From assembly GCF_001042985.1 (NCBI RefSeq), contig NZ_JYKY01000008.1:98779-162778 (forward strand): a DNA stretch of 64,000 bases, in the 5' to 3' direction. Below the pieces are notes generated by a model, which was not told where the DNA came from, searched no databases, and worked only from the letters and a program-made list of their open reading frames with translations. Below, piece after piece: positions 10,574 to 20,669 of the stretch (positions within the stretch are counted from its first letter, which is position 1; each line of letters opens with the position of its first letter). Origin of the DNA: Pseudomonas lundensis (GTDB taxonomy: Bacteria; Pseudomonadota; Gammaproteobacteria; Pseudomonadales; Pseudomonadaceae). The position numbers were made by a program, and so were the translations under genes.

Positions 10574-13500
10574 ATGCTCGGGCTGGTAAAGACCGCACTG
10601 CACAAGCCCTACACATTTATGGTGTTGGCGATTTTCATCTGCATCATTGGCCCCCTGGCCGCCGTGCGTACGCCCACGGACGTGTTCCCGGACATCGGCA
10701 TTCCGGTGGTTGCCGTGGTATGGCAATACACCGGGCTGGCGCCCGCCGACATGGCGGGGCGGGTGATTTACACCTATGAGCGCTCGCTCAGCACCACCGT
10801 GAATGACATCGAACACATCGAGTCACAATCGTTGCCGGGCATGGGCATCGTGAAAATATTCTTCCAGCCCGGCGTCGACATTCGTACGGCCAACGCCCAA
10901 GTCACCGCGGTGTCGCAAACCGTGCTCAAACAAATGCCGCCCGGCATTACCCCACCCCTGATCCTCAACTACAGCGCCTCCACCGTGCCGATTCTGCAAC
11001 TGGCGTTCTCCAGCCCTACGCTGTCAGAAGCGCACATCCGCGACCTGGTGCAGAACAACATTCGCTTGCCCCTCAGCGCCCTGCCCGGGCTGGCCATGCC
11101 CACGCCCATGGGCGGCAAACAGCGCCAGATTACCCTCGACCTCGACCCCCAAGCGCTGGCCGCCAAGGGCTTGTCGGCGCAGGACGTGGGCACTGCACTG
11201 GCGGCCCAAAACCAGATCATCCCAGTGGGCACGGCCAAGCTCGGCACCTATGAGTACACGGTGATGCTCAATAACAGCCCCAAGGCCATCGACGAACTCA
11301 ACGACTTGCCGATCAAAACCGTGAACGGCGCGTTGATTACCATTGGCCAAGTGGCCCACGTGCGTGACGGATCGCCGCCGCAAACCAACATCGTGCGGGT
11401 GGACGGCCACCGCGCAGTGCTGATGCCGGCGTTGAAAAACGGCAACATTTCGACCCTGTCCATCGTCGACGGCATTCGCGCGATGCTGCCGCGCATCAAT
11501 GAGACCCTGCCGCCGTCACTGAAAACCTCGTTGCTGGGCGACGCCTCGGTGTTCGTTAAACAGTCGGTGGGCAGCGTGGCGCAGGAGGGGGTGATTGCCG
11601 CCTTGCTGACCAGCGCCATGATTCTGCTGTTTCTCGGCAGTTGGCGTTCGACGCTGATCATTGCGGTGTCGATCCCGCTGGCGGTACTGGCGGCCATTGC
11701 GTTGCTGGCGCTGAGCGGGCAAACCCTGAACGTGATGACACTCGGCGGACTGGCCCTGGCGGTGGGCATTCTGGTGGACGACGCCACGGTAACCATCGAG
11801 AACATCAACTGGCACCTTGAACAGGGAAAGTCGGTGCGTGAGGCCATCCTGGATGGCGCCAGACAGATCGTCGGCCCGGCGTTTGTCTCGCTGTTGTGCA
11901 TTTGCATCGTGTTCGTGCCGATGTTTATGTTGCAAGGCATTGCCGGCTACCTGTTCCGCCCGATGGCGCTGGCCGTGATGTTCGCCATGGGCAGTTCCTT
12001 TCTGCTGTCGCGCACGCTGGTGCCGACGCTGGCGATGTTTTTGCTCAAGCCCCATATGCCTGAGCAAGGCGTCGGCCATCACCCGGAAAACAGCTACCTC
12101 AATCACCACGAAGGCGTACAGCCCAAACAGCCACACTCGGCGCCGGTGCGGGCGCTGCTGCGCTTTCAGCAAGGGTTCGAGCGTCGTTTTTCTACCGTGC
12201 GCGACGGTTACTACGGGTTGCTGACACTGGCGCTGGCGTGGCGCAAGCGGTTCCTGCTGGTGTTTATGGGGTGTGTACTGGCCTCGTTCGCGTTGTTGCC
12301 CAGCCTTGGGCAAGACTTCTTTCCGGCTACCGATGCTGGCGCCCTGGCGTTGCACGTGCGCTTGCCGTTGGGCACGCGCATTGAGGAAAGTGCCGCAGCA
12401 TTCGACCGCATTGAGTCGCGCATCCGCGAGGTGATCCCGGCCGATCAAGTGGACAGCATCGTCGACAACATTGGTATTCCATTAAGCGGGATCGACATGG
12501 CCTACAGCAGCAGCGGCACTATCGGGCCGCAGGACGGCGATATTCAGGTCACGCTCACGGCCGATCATGGGCCGACGGCCGCGTACGTGAAAACGTTGCG
12601 CGAAGTACTGCCCGACAGCTTCCCCGGCAGCCAATTTGCGTTCATGCCCGCCGACATCAGTAGCCAGATTCTCAACTTCGGTGCGCCCGCGCCGCTGGAC
12701 GTGAAGATTTCCGGACGTGATGACGCTGCCAATCGCGCCTATGCCCTGCAATTGCAGCGCCGTTTACAGCAGGTGCCGGGCATTGCCGACCTGCGCATTC
12801 AGCAGTCGGTGGGCTACCCGTCATTGCAGGTGGATGTCGACCGTCAGCGTGCCAGCGGGCTGGGCATTACCGAGCGTGATGTGACCAACAGCATGGTGGC
12901 GTCCCTGGCGGGCAGTTCGCAGGTGGCGCCGACCTTCTGGCTCAACCCGCAAAATGGCGTGTCGTACGGGGTGGTCGCGGCCACACCGCAATACCGGCTG
13001 GACAGCCTGCCCGCCCTGGAAGCCTTGCCGGTGACGGGCAGTAACGGCCAGTCGCACATCCTCGGCGGGCTCGCCACCCTGCGCCGCGTACACAGCCCGG
13101 CCGTGGTCACGCACTACAACATCCAGCCGACCCTCGACCTATACGCCAACATTCAGGGGCGCGATTTGGGCGCCGTGGCCGCCGACGTGCAACAGGTGAT
13201 TGATAGCGCCGCCGACCTGCGGCCCAAAGGCGCGATCGTCAGCCTGCACGGGCAAATCGACGCCTTGCACGAAGCCTTTAGCGGCCTCGGCGTGGGCTTG
13301 CTGGGGGCCGTGGTCCTGATTTATCTGCTGATCGTCGTCAACTTCCAGTCCTGGCTGGACCCGTTCGTCATCATCACCGCCCTGCCCGCAGCCCTGGCCG
13401 GGATCGTGTGGATGCTGTTCCTCAGCGGCACCTCGTTGTCGGTGCCAGCCCTGACCGGCGCCATCTTGTGCATGGGCGTGGCGACCGCCAACTCGATTCT

Positions 13501-13792
13501 GGTGGTAAGTTTTTGCCGCGAACGCCTGGCTGAGCATGGCGACGCACTGAAGGCTGCGCTGGAAGCGGGCTACAGCCGATTCCGACCGGTCTGCATGACG
13601 GCGCTGGCGATGATGTTCGGGATGCTGCCGCTGGCGCTCTCGCAAGAACAAAACGCCCCGCTGGGCCGCGCCATGATTGGCGGCCTGATGCTGGCCACCG
13701 TTGCCACCCTGTTATTCGTGCCCGTGGTGTTTAGCTTGGTGCACGGGCAAAAAGACACTCGCGCTGCTGGAGAAACGCCCCATGTCGTCTGA
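10574..13792 (+). CDS. RND efflux permease, AcrB/HAE-1 type
   Basis: Proton-driven inner-membrane pump of a tripartite exporter. The 1,072 residues show the classic RND layout: an N-terminal membrane helix, a large periplasmic loop, a six-helix block from about 330, a second periplasmic loop and a terminal block. The proton-relay signature in TM4 is present (LAVGILVDDATVTIEN). A central insertion near residues 490-535 is rich in His and Pro (HHPENSYLNHHEG). GGAGG precedes the ATG. The adaptor gene overlaps its 3' end by 11 bp. The permease-adaptor-OMF order is less common than adaptor-first. The substrate cannot be inferred. Confidence 0.93.
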   Translation: MLGLVKTALHKPYTFMVLAIFICIIGPLAAVRTPTDVFPDIGIPVVAVVWQYTGLAPADMAGRVIYTYERSLSTTVNDIEHIESQSLPGMGIVKIFFQPGVDIRTANAQVTAVSQTVLKQMPPGITPPLILNYSASTVPILQLAFSSPTLSEAHIRDLVQNNIRLPLSALPGLAMPTPMGGKQRQITLDLDPQALAAKGLSAQDVGTALAAQNQIIPVGTAKLGTYEYTVMLNNSPKAIDELNDLPIKTVNGALITIGQVAHVRDGSPPQTNIVRVDGHRAVLMPALKNGNISTLSIVDGIRAMLPRINETLPPSLKTSLLGDASVFVKQSVGSVAQEGVIAALLTSAMILLFLGSWRSTLIIAVSIPLAVLAAIALLALSGQTLNVMTLGGLALAVGILVDDATVTIENINWHLEQGKSVREAILDGARQIVGPAFVSLLCICIVFVPMFMLQGIAGYLFRPMALAVMFAMGSSFLLSRTLVPTLAMFLLKPHMPEQGVGHHPENSYLNHHEGVQPKQPHSAPVRALLRFQQGFERRFSTVRDGYYGLLTLALAWRKRFLLVFMGCVLASFALLPSLGQDFFPATDAGALALHVRLPLGTRIEESAAAFDRIESRIREVIPADQVDSIVDNIGIPLSGIDMAYSSSGTIGPQDGDIQVTLTADHGPTAAYVKTLREVLPDSFPGSQFAFMPADISSQILNFGAPAPLDVKISGRDDAANRAYALQLQRRLQQVPGIADLRIQQSVGYPSLQVDVDRQRASGLGITERDVTNSMVASLAGSSQVAPTFWLNPQNGVSYGVVAATPQYRLDSLPALEALPVTGSNGQSHILGGLATLRRVHSPAVVTHYNIQPTLDLYANIQGRDLGAVAADVQQVIDSAADLRPKGAIVSLHGQIDALHEAFSGLGVGLLGAVVLIYLLIVVNFQSWLDPFVIITALPAALAGIVWMLFLSGTSLSVPALTGAILCMGVATANSILVVSFCRERLAEHGDALKAALEAGYSRFRPVCMTALAMMFGMLPLALSQEQNAPLGRAMIGGLMLATVATLLFVPVVFSLVHGQKDTRAAGETPHVV

Positions 13793-14948
13793 TCAAACAC
13801 CTTCGCACACGCGCTTGATGTACCTGGGCATCGGCGGCCTGACGCTGGCCGCCCTGCTGGTGGCCAACGGACTGGCGAGCCGCAGCCGGCATGAGCAGGC
13901 GGTCAGCCAGTGGACGCAAGCGGCTGCCTTGCCGGTGGTGAGCGTGTTCCAGCCCCGGCAAAACGCCGGGGGCGATACCTTGCGCTTGCCAGCCCACCTT
14001 GAGGCCTGGAGCAAAGCGCCCATACAGGCGCGGGTGAACGGCTACCTCAAGAGCTGGCAAAGCGATATCGGCAGCAAGGTGCAAGCGGGCCAGGTGCTGG
14101 CGTTGATCGACAGCCCCGATCTGGACCAGCAACTGGCACAAACCCGCGCCCGGATGCTGCAAGCGCAGGCCAATGCAAAGCTGGCGGCGACCACGGCCTC
14201 GCGCTGGCAACACCTGCTGGCGTCGCATTCGGTGTCACGTCAGGAAGCCGACGAGAAGCAATCGAATGCGGCCGCCGCCCATGCCAATGCGCAAGCGGCC
14301 GAGGCTGATTTCGCACGGCTTTGCTCACTGGAAGCCTACAAAACCATTCGCGCGCCTTTCGCCGGGACCATCACTGCGCGCCATACGGACATTGGCCAGT
14401 TGATCAAGGCCGATACGGACAGCGACACCGAACTGTTTGACATCGCGGATACCCACCAGCTGCGCCTGTATGTGCCAGTGCCCCAAAACTACGCCAGCGT
14501 GGTGCGCCCCGGTATGCAAGCTCAACTCTCGGTGCCGGAGCATCCGGGCCAAACCTTCAGCGCTCGCCTGATGGGTAACTCAACCTCGGTTGACCCGCGC
14601 TCGGGCACACTGATGGCCCAATTTTTGGTCCCCAATCCCAACGATGCGCTGATGCCTGGCGACTATGCCGAAGCCGTGTTGGCGGTGGCGCCTGACACCC
14701 ATGGGGTCAGCATTCCCGCCAGCGCGCTGATTTTTCGCGCCCAAGGTACCCAAGTGGCGCTGCTGGATGCATCGCAGCATGTGCACTTGCAGACCATCCA
14801 TATCGGGTTGGAGCTGGGTGATCGGCTGGTGGTCGATCAAGGGCTAAAGCCTGCTGATACCGTCATCGACAACCCGCCCGACGCCTTGCGCGACGGTGAT
14901 GCCGTACGGCTCGCGAACCAGGGAGCGTCCCATGCTGCCAAGGCTTAA
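13782..14948 (+). CDS. RND efflux periplasmic adaptor (membrane fusion protein)
   Basis: Links the permease to the outer-membrane channel. ATG 13782 has GGAG at good spacing and overlaps the permease stop, indicating translational coupling; the in-frame extension to 13701 lies wholly inside the permease. The 388 residues have an N-terminal membrane anchor (about 13-30), a lipoyl half-motif (IQARVNGYLKSW), an alpha-helical hairpin (about 105-175), the second half-motif (IRAPFAGTITARH) and a beta-barrel domain. It overlaps the OMF start by 17 bp. Confidence 0.92.
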   Translation: MSSDQTPSHTRLMYLGIGGLTLAALLVANGLASRSRHEQAVSQWTQAAALPVVSVFQPRQNAGGDTLRLPAHLEAWSKAPIQARVNGYLKSWQSDIGSKVQAGQVLALIDSPDLDQQLAQTRARMLQAQANAKLAATTASRWQHLLASHSVSRQEADEKQSNAAAAHANAQAAEADFARLCSLEAYKTIRAPFAGTITARHTDIGQLIKADTDSDTELFDIADTHQLRLYVPVPQNYASVVRPGMQAQLSVPEHPGQTFSARLMGNSTSVDPRSGTLMAQFLVPNPNDALMPGDYAEAVLAVAPDTHGVSIPASALIFRAQGTQVALLDASQHVHLQTIHIGLELGDRLVVDQGLKPADTVIDNPPDALRDGDAVRLANQGASHAAKA

Positions 14949-16346
14949 GTCTGCGCTATGGCTGTGGGTCCTGGCGTTGCAGGGCTGTTCATTGGCCCCC
15001 GCCTACACCGTGCCACAACTCGCATTGCCCGCGCATTATCGTGAACAGGCCGATGCTGGTGCCTGGCATCCTGCGCACCCCGCGGATCAACACTCGGCGC
15101 ATTGGTGGTGGGTGTATCAGGACGCACGCCTCAACGCTCTGCAACAACAATTACTGGACGCCAATCCCGATCTGGCGGCGGCGCTGGCGCATGTTGATGC
15201 GGCCCAAGCGTATGCCAGCCAGTTGCATGCCGGTCTGTTCCCGCAATTGACAGCCAGCGCCCAGCCGCTGCGCGAACGTCAATCAGATAGCCGCCCGTTA
15301 CGCGGTACGACACAACCGTCGGTGTACAACAGCAAGACAGCAGCTTCGCGCTGAATCTAGACCTCGACCTGTGGGGCAAAATTCGCAATCAGGTGGCAGC
15401 CGGTGATGCACAGGCGCAGGCGTCAGCCGATGATCTGGCGGTCGCTCGCTTGAGTTTGCAACGGCAATTGACCTGTTTGTATGTGCAGCTCGACGGTCTG
15501 GATGCGCAGCAGCGCATTGTGTCCCGCTCGCTGCAGGATTACAGCCAGGCCCTGCAACTGACCCGCGCCCGTTATCTGGGCCAGATTGCCTCTGAAGTGG
15601 ACCTGACCCGCGCCCAGACCCAACTGGCCCAAGCCCAGGCGCAACTGGATGAGGTGCGCGGGCAGCGCAACTTGACTGAGCATGCCATTGGCGAACTGGT
15701 GGGCGAACCCGCCAGCACGTTTGAACTGGCCGCCCGCGAACAAACGCTGTCCCCGCCGGAGCAACCCGACACGCTGCCCGGCGCCCTGTTGCAACGCCGC
15801 CCCGACATCGCAGCGGCGGAGCGCAGGGTGTTTGCTGCCAATGCACAGATCGGGGTGGCGAAAGCGGCCTGGTATCCCGACTTTAGCCTGAGCGGATTAA
15901 TCGGCGGGCAAACCCGGGGGGCAGGCAACCTGTTGGCGGCGGGCAACCGATTCTGGGCACTGGGGCCGCTGGTCAACTTGCCCATTTTTGACGGCGGCCG
16001 ACTGGATGCGCAGGCGCGTCAGGCCAAGGCCGAATTTGAAGAGGCCAGCGCGTCGTACCGCAGCACGGTCCTGCACGCTGTGCGGGAAGTTGAAGACAAC
16101 CTTGCGCAGTTGCGTGACCTGCGCCAGCAGCAGCTAGACGAGCAGGCCGCCGCCAATGCGGCGCACAACACCCAGACGCTGGCCACCCGCAGTTATGAAG
16201 CGGGAGCGGTGAGTTATCTGGAAGTGGTCACTGCGCAAACCGCCGCCTTGCAGGCGCAACGTCAGGTGCAGGCTCTGCGCACTCGCCAGTTGCAGGCCAG
16301 CGTGGCGTTGTTGACGTCATTGGGTGGTGGCTGGCGTGCTCAGTGA
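14932..16346 (+). pseudogene. RND outer-membrane factor (OprM/NodT family), frameshifted
   Basis: The tripartite channel gene, starting at ATG 14932 (GGAG upstream) with lipobox LQGC. The first frame ends at the TGA at 15352-15354. The family sequence resumes in another frame as YDTTVG...LDLWGKIRNQ and runs to 16346. A single missing base around 15301-15306 (near CGCGGTACG) explains the break. The C-terminal part has the typical OMF repeat with QRRPDIAAAERRV. Either the channel is dead, so the pump must borrow another OMF, or this is a sequencing error. Confidence 0.85.
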
Positions 16347-16451
16347 CAAACGCCACCGGCGCACGCTCAGGGTGCAAAAAAATAATGGCTCAAAGCCTGC
16401 GCCTGCGCCGGTTGCCGCTACGCTTAGGAAGCAAAACGGCACCGTGACTGC

Positions 16452-16811
16452 TTAGTGGGCGGGCTTGTCGACCGGCAACTCAATGATCCGGGCTTGCAGG
16501 TTGTCGAGTTGGGTTATCAAGCGGGTCAACATCGCCTGCGCTTCGTCGCGGCTAGTGAAGGGGCCGAGCAGCACGCGTTGAACACCGTCAATTTCCGAAA
16601 TATAAGAGCTATAACCATGTTCCAGCAGCCTTGCCGTCAAATCACTGAGCGCTTGAGTCTCGCCCAGTTTGACCTCTACCGCCCAGCGAGCCACCGGCGC
16701 TTGAACAGTCGATGTGTCAGAAGCTGCTTTAGCCCGTTGAATTTTATCGTTAGACTCCTGACCGCAAGCCGTCAGGGCCAATATTGCTGTCATCACGATG
16801 ACTTTACGCAC
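16452..16811 (-). CDS. SPOR-domain lipoprotein
   Basis: Encodes 119 residues from a GTG start with GGGGA upstream; the next ATG would remove the Arg-Lys of the signal peptide. The lipobox is LTAC. Residues 40-115 form a SPOR domain (WAVEVKLGET, LLEHGYSSYI, RVLLGPFTSRDEAQAML), which binds glycan strands stripped of stem peptides, usually at the septum. SPOR lipoproteins often act in cell division or septal remodelling. Confidence 0.85.
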   Translation of the reverse strand: MRKVIVMTAILALTACGQESNDKIQRAKAASDTSTVQAPVARWAVEVKLGETQALSDLTARLLEHGYSSYISEIDGVQRVLLGPFTSRDEAQAMLTRLITQLDNLQARIIELPVDKPAH

Positions 16812-17063
16812 TGCGTTTCCCCTATCTTTTTGAGTGGGTCGATTTTATCACTGGGGCAGCGGCCTTTGCTCTCCTTGAACAAATCCGATACGCCCTTATC
16901 TAAGACACATAGGCGAGAGCTTTCCTCGTACAGGGAATTGCCACTCTGGCTATGACGTCTGTAATGAGCGGCGCATTTATATGCAGTTAGCAGTATTCTG
17001 TAGCCATGACCGAAGCCGCACCGTCTCAGAGACGTGCCATACAAAGCCATCAAGGAGAAAAAA

Positions 17064-17258
17064 ATGCTGATACTCACCCGCAAAGTTGGTGAAAGCATAA
17101 ACATCGGTGACGATATTACGATCACTATTTTAGGTGTCAGCGGCCAACAGGTCAGAATTGGCATCAACGCGCCCAAAGATGTAGCCGTACACCGTGAAGA
17201 AATTTACCAGCGCATCCAGGCTGGCCTGACTGCTTCGGACAAAAACGATCAGCAATAA
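17064..17258 (+). CDS. csrA: Carbon storage regulator CsrA/RsmA family
   Basis: Post-transcriptional RNA-binding regulator that blocks GGA-containing leaders. ATG 17064 follows AAGGAG at 7 nt. The 64 residues carry the conserved LILTRKVGE start, [14 protein letters not shown](N)AP and [10 protein letters not shown]. Most Pseudomonas have several Csr/Rsm paralogues; I cannot tell which one this is. A short hairpin (CAGCCCT/AGGGCTG, 17272-17298) follows the stop without a U-run. Confidence 0.95.
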   Translation: MLILTRKVGESINIGDDITITILGVSGQQVRIGINAPKDVAVHREEIYQRIQAGLTASDKNDQQ

Positions 17259-17547
17259 ATCTCCGAGGTATCAGCCCTTGGAGTAAGTGTCAGGGCTGCT
17301 CAGCCAGCCCTCCTCTTCCTTTCTATTCCCCTCTGCGCTGTTTTCCCTTCTGCTCCCTGGTGCGACAACCCGAACCGGGTATCGACTTGACGGTTTCAAG
17401 GTCTGCGACCACGCTCATTGCTCGCAGCCGCTTCTCAACCGCTGCTGTGCTGCGCAACAAGGTGTTAAAGGTGTCATCACACTTTGAGGCCTACTTCTTC
17501 ATTCAGCCCGTTGCGGGCTGGAACTGCACAGTCAAGGAATGAAAGAC

Positions 17548-18078
17548 ATGTCTGATTTGATCGTAGTGGGATTTGACGATACTGAAAAAGCTGACCGCGC
17601 CTTGACCAAAATGGTGTCGTTGAGCAAAGAGCATCTGGTGGAGCTGGAAGATGCGGTCATTGTTGTTCGTAACAATGAAGGCAAGGTGCACATCAAACAG
17701 AGCGTGAACCTCACCGCCCTTGGCGCGACCTCCGGCTTGGTCACTGGCGGCCTGTGGGGCGCTCTGGTCGGGCTGTTGTTTCTCAACCCGCTGGCAGGTT
17801 TTGCCATCGGCGGCGCGCTCGGTGCGGGCACTGGTGCGCTCTCGGGGTCGTTGAGCGATTACGGCATCGATGACGATTTCATCAAGTCGCTGAGCGAAAC
17901 CATTCCCAACAACTCTTCGGCCCTGTTCGTGCTGTTGCGTAAGTTCCAGCCCGAGAAAGTGTTGAAGGAACTTGAAGATTCAAACTTCAAGGGCAAAGTG
18001 TTGCGCACCTCGCTTTCCCCCGAGCAAGAAGAAAAACTTCAGGCGGCACTCTCTCAAACCAGCCTGACGAAAGCGTAA
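17548..18078 (+). CDS. DUF1269-family membrane protein
   Basis: Encodes 176 residues from ATG 17548, chosen because AAGGA lies 9 nt upstream; the ATG at 17539 directly abuts that site. The N-terminal ferredoxin-like half (IVVGFDDTEKADRAL) is followed by a Gly-rich hydrophobic segment of glycine-zipper type (about 58-98) and a charged C-terminal half. DUF1269 proteins are stress-linked, of unknown function. A strong hairpin follows the stop. Confidence 0.88.
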   Translation: MSDLIVVGFDDTEKADRALTKMVSLSKEHLVELEDAVIVVRNNEGKVHIKQSVNLTALGATSGLVTGGLWGALVGLLFLNPLAGFAIGGALGAGTGALSGSLSDYGIDDDFIKSLSETIPNNSSALFVLLRKFQPEKVLKELEDSNFKGKVLRTSLSPEQEEKLQAALSQTSLTKA

Positions 18079-18096
18079 AAGCCACCCGTTGCCGCT

Positions 18097-18125
18097 CGTT
18101 CGACCGCCTCAAAGGCGGTCGAACG
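18097..18125. terminator. Strong 12-bp hairpin between convergent genes
   Basis: CGTTCGACCGCC pairs perfectly with GGCGGTCGAACG around a TCAAA loop. It sits between the DUF1269 gene and ivy, which converge. There is no clear U-run on either strand, so it is a likely but not textbook bidirectional terminator. Confidence 0.6.
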
Positions 18126-18137
18126 TGTAGGGCAATC

Positions 18138-18554
18138 TCAATCGGTAGGGTTATTGTCCGCAAACGATTTGTTGAGCAGCTTTTTAATGGTGTCATCCGG
18201 CATGCCCAAAAATTGCTGATCAAATGTTTCGGCATTCTCGGCGCGAACGGACAGTAGCCCCCACGCCTGTTTGCCATCGGGGCTAAACACCACATTCAAC
18301 TGATTGGCTGCACAATCGTGGGGTTTGCACATCTGGCCGACGGTCCAGGTTTTACCGTCCATGACCACTTTTTCAACAGGAGCCGCAGTGCCCTGACCGG
18401 TTTTCACCCAATCCGGGTAAGCCAGCATGGCCGCATACGCTTGTTTATAGGGTGCTTGAGTCGTCAGCTCAGGTAGCCGACTTTCGGCAGCCACTCCCGT
18501 TGCGACACCCGCCACGACCCACCCCATCAACGCACGCTTTAAAAATCCTGTCAT
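18138..18554 (-). CDS. ivy: Inhibitor of vertebrate-type (C-type) lysozyme, Ivy
   Basis: Periplasmic inhibitor of C-type lysozyme. ATG 18554 has GGAG at 8 nt; the longer frame from 18602 adds residues ahead of the signal peptide. The 138 residues carry a Sec signal peptide (about 1-24) and the inhibitory loop with CKPHDC, which blocks the lysozyme active site. SFADNNP near the end is also typical. In bacteria that encode it, Ivy protects against host lysozyme and may also restrain endogenous lytic transglycosylases. Confidence 0.93.
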   Translation of the reverse strand: MTGFLKRALMGWVVAGVATGVAAESRLPELTTQAPYKQAYAAMLAYPDWVKTGQGTAAPVEKVVMDGKTWTVGQMCKPHDCAANQLNVVFSPDGKQAWGLLSVRAENAETFDQQFLGMPDDTIKKLLNKSFADNNPTD

Positions 18555-18617
18555 CGAAACGCTCCTTCTATTTCCCAAAACTGACGGTCTGACAACTGCC
18601 ACAGGTTTAGCGCAGTT

Positions 18618-18938
18618 TCAGCTCAAGCGCACGGCCGTGCCGGTGGCGAATACCACCAGCATGCCACCGCGACCTGACGGCATGCTGATTTCAAAATTCA
18701 GCCCCACAATTGCATCGGCGCGCAGCACGCCCGCACGCTCTCGGATTTCATCCGTAACTTCTGCCCGCGCTTCTTTCAACGCGCGCTCCAGCGTCTGAGA
18801 ACGCCCACCGAAAAAATCCCGCATGCCGGTGAAGAAATCCCGCACGACGTTGATACCGTGTACCGACTCTGCACTGATGACCCCCAGGTACTCCGTGATC
18901 TGGCGCCCTTCGATGCTGTTGGTTGTGGTGATGATCAT
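18618..18938 (-). CDS. YbjQ/UPF0145 family protein
   Basis: Encodes 106 residues from ATG 18938, where AAGGAAGG gives a clear ribosome site. Family signatures are visible: TTNSIEGRQITEYLGVIS, a conserved aromatic/Gly segment (DFFTGMRDFFGG), and ADAIVGLNFE. YbjQ proteins form pentameric rings and are labelled putative heavy-metal-binding; the biochemical role is not settled. No export signal. Confidence 0.92.
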   Translation of the reverse strand: MIITTTNSIEGRQITEYLGVISAESVHGINVVRDFFTGMRDFFGGRSQTLERALKEARAEVTDEIRERAGVLRADAIVGLNFEISMPSGRGGMLVVFATGTAVRLS

Positions 18939-19222
18939 TAACCCTTCCTTATGCGAGGTGAGGTCTTGCACCTTCCCTCATCGAGGCACAGGTTACCTCA
19001 GACAAAGCAGGCCCGACCGACTTGATCATCAACGTCTGCGGTGCGCTGGTCTTATGAGCAGGCGGTGTTACTGTAGAGGCCAGCCGCGAAACAGCCGGCA
19101 TCAACAATGAACAGATATCCAGCGCCACGACAATCGGGACTTCTTGTGGCGTAGATACACTCGGCAGGTATGCATGTAAAACTGCGTCAGGCAATTTTTT
19201 GACCCGCTCAAGGAAGTTCTCA

Positions 19223-20596
19223 ATGGTCCAAAGACACGTCATCAATGCTTCAGTCAGCCCCAAAGGCAGCCTGGAGACGTTATCGCAACGTGAAGTGCAG
19301 CAACTGAGTGAAGTCGGCTCAGGCACCAGTTACACCCTGTTCCGCCAATGTGTGCTGGCCATCCTCAACACCGGCGCCCATGTCGACAATGCCAAAACCA
19401 TCCTTGAAGCGTACAAAGACTTCGAAGTGCGTATTCATCAGCAAGATCGGGGGGTTCGCCTTGAGCTGCTGAACGCTCCGGCTGATGCCTTTGTGGATGG
19501 CGAAATGATCGCCAGCACGCGTGAAATGCTGTTCAGCGCCCTGCGCGACATCGTGTACACCCAAAGCGGACTCGACAGCCCGCGCATGGACCTGAACACC
19601 TCGGCCGGGATTACCGACTACGTGTTCCACCTGCTGCGCAACGCGCGCACTTTACGCCCAGGTGTTGAACCCAAAATCGTGGTGTGCTGGGGCGGTCATT
19701 CGATCAACACCGAAGAGTACAAATACACCAAGAAAGTCGGCCATGAATTGGGCCTGCGGCTGCTGGACATCTGCACTGGCTGTGGTCCCGGCGTCATGAA
19801 AGGCCCAATGAAAGGGGCCACGATTTCCCACGCCAAGCAACGCTTGTCGGGCGGACGCTATCTGGGGCTGACCGAACCTGGGATCATTGCGGCCGAAGCG
19901 CCCAACCCGATCGTCAATGAACTGGTGATCTTGCCTGACATCGAAAAGCGCCTTGAAGCTTTTGTACGCGTAGGCCACGGCATCATCATCTTCCCGGGCG
20001 GCGCAGGCACGGCAGAAGAGTTCCTGTATTTGCTCGGGATTTTGATGCATCCCGACAACAGCGATGTGCCGTTTCCGGTCATTCTGACCGGCCCTAAAGA
20101 AGCTGAACCCTACCTGCAACAGCTCCACGAGTTTGTGGGCGCGACCCTGGGCGACGCGGCGCAAAAGCACTACCAGATCATCATCGATAACCCGGCCGAA
20201 GTGGCGCGCCAGATGACAGCCGGGCTTAAAGAGGTCAAACAGTTCCGTCGCGAACGCAATGACGCGTTCCACTTCAACTGGCTTTTAAAGATTGATGAGG
20301 GTTTTCAGCGCCCGTTCGATCCGACCCATGCCAACATGGCCAGCCTGCAATTGCGCAAGGACGTGCCACCCCATGAATTGGCTATCAATTTGCGACAGGC
20401 TTTTTCTGGCATTGTGGCCGGTAACGTGAAAGAAAAAGGCATTCATCTGATTGAGCAACATGGTCCTTACGAGATCCATGGCGATGCGGCTGTGATGAAG
20501 CCGTTGGACAAATTGCTGCAGGCCTTCGTCGAGCAACACCGCATGAAACTCCCCGGTGGTGCAGCGTATGTGCCCTGCTATCGCGTGGTGAGCTAA
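19223..20596 (+). CDS. ppnN: Pyrimidine/purine nucleotide 5'-monophosphate nucleosidase PpnN (YgdH)
   Basis: Cleaves nucleoside monophosphates to base and ribose-5-phosphate; in E. coli it is activated by (p)ppGpp. ATG 19223 is favoured because AAGGAAG lies 7 nt upstream; an in-frame start at 19199 has none. The 457 residues contain an N-terminal regulatory domain (about 1-130), a LOG-like Rossmann core with CTGCGPGVMKGPMKGA and the nucleotide-binding PGGAGTAEE, and a C-terminal extension specific to PpnN. Confidence 0.94.
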   Translation: MVQRHVINASVSPKGSLETLSQREVQQLSEVGSGTSYTLFRQCVLAILNTGAHVDNAKTILEAYKDFEVRIHQQDRGVRLELLNAPADAFVDGEMIASTREMLFSALRDIVYTQSGLDSPRMDLNTSAGITDYVFHLLRNARTLRPGVEPKIVVCWGGHSINTEEYKYTKKVGHELGLRLLDICTGCGPGVMKGPMKGATISHAKQRLSGGRYLGLTEPGIIAAEAPNPIVNELVILPDIEKRLEAFVRVGHGIIIFPGGAGTAEEFLYLLGILMHPDNSDVPFPVILTGPKEAEPYLQQLHEFVGATLGDAAQKHYQIIIDNPAEVARQMTAGLKEVKQFRRERNDAFHFNWLLKIDEGFQRPFDPTHANMASLQLRKDVPPHELAINLRQAFSGIVAGNVKEKGIHLIEQHGPYEIHGDAAVMKPLDKLLQAFVEQHRMKLPGGAAYVPCYRVVS

Positions 20597-20669
20597 CCAC
20601 GCAGCGTCATGGCTGGCCGGGCTACAGGTGCGCACTGGGCGCCCCCATGGCTTGGCTGGCCTTAACGTT

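Noticed and set aside
11516..12448. Long minus-strand frame
   Set aside because: Gln/Arg/His-rich shadow of the RND permease.
17272..17298. csrA terminator
   Set aside because: 7-bp stem with a 13-nt loop and no T run; too weak to list.
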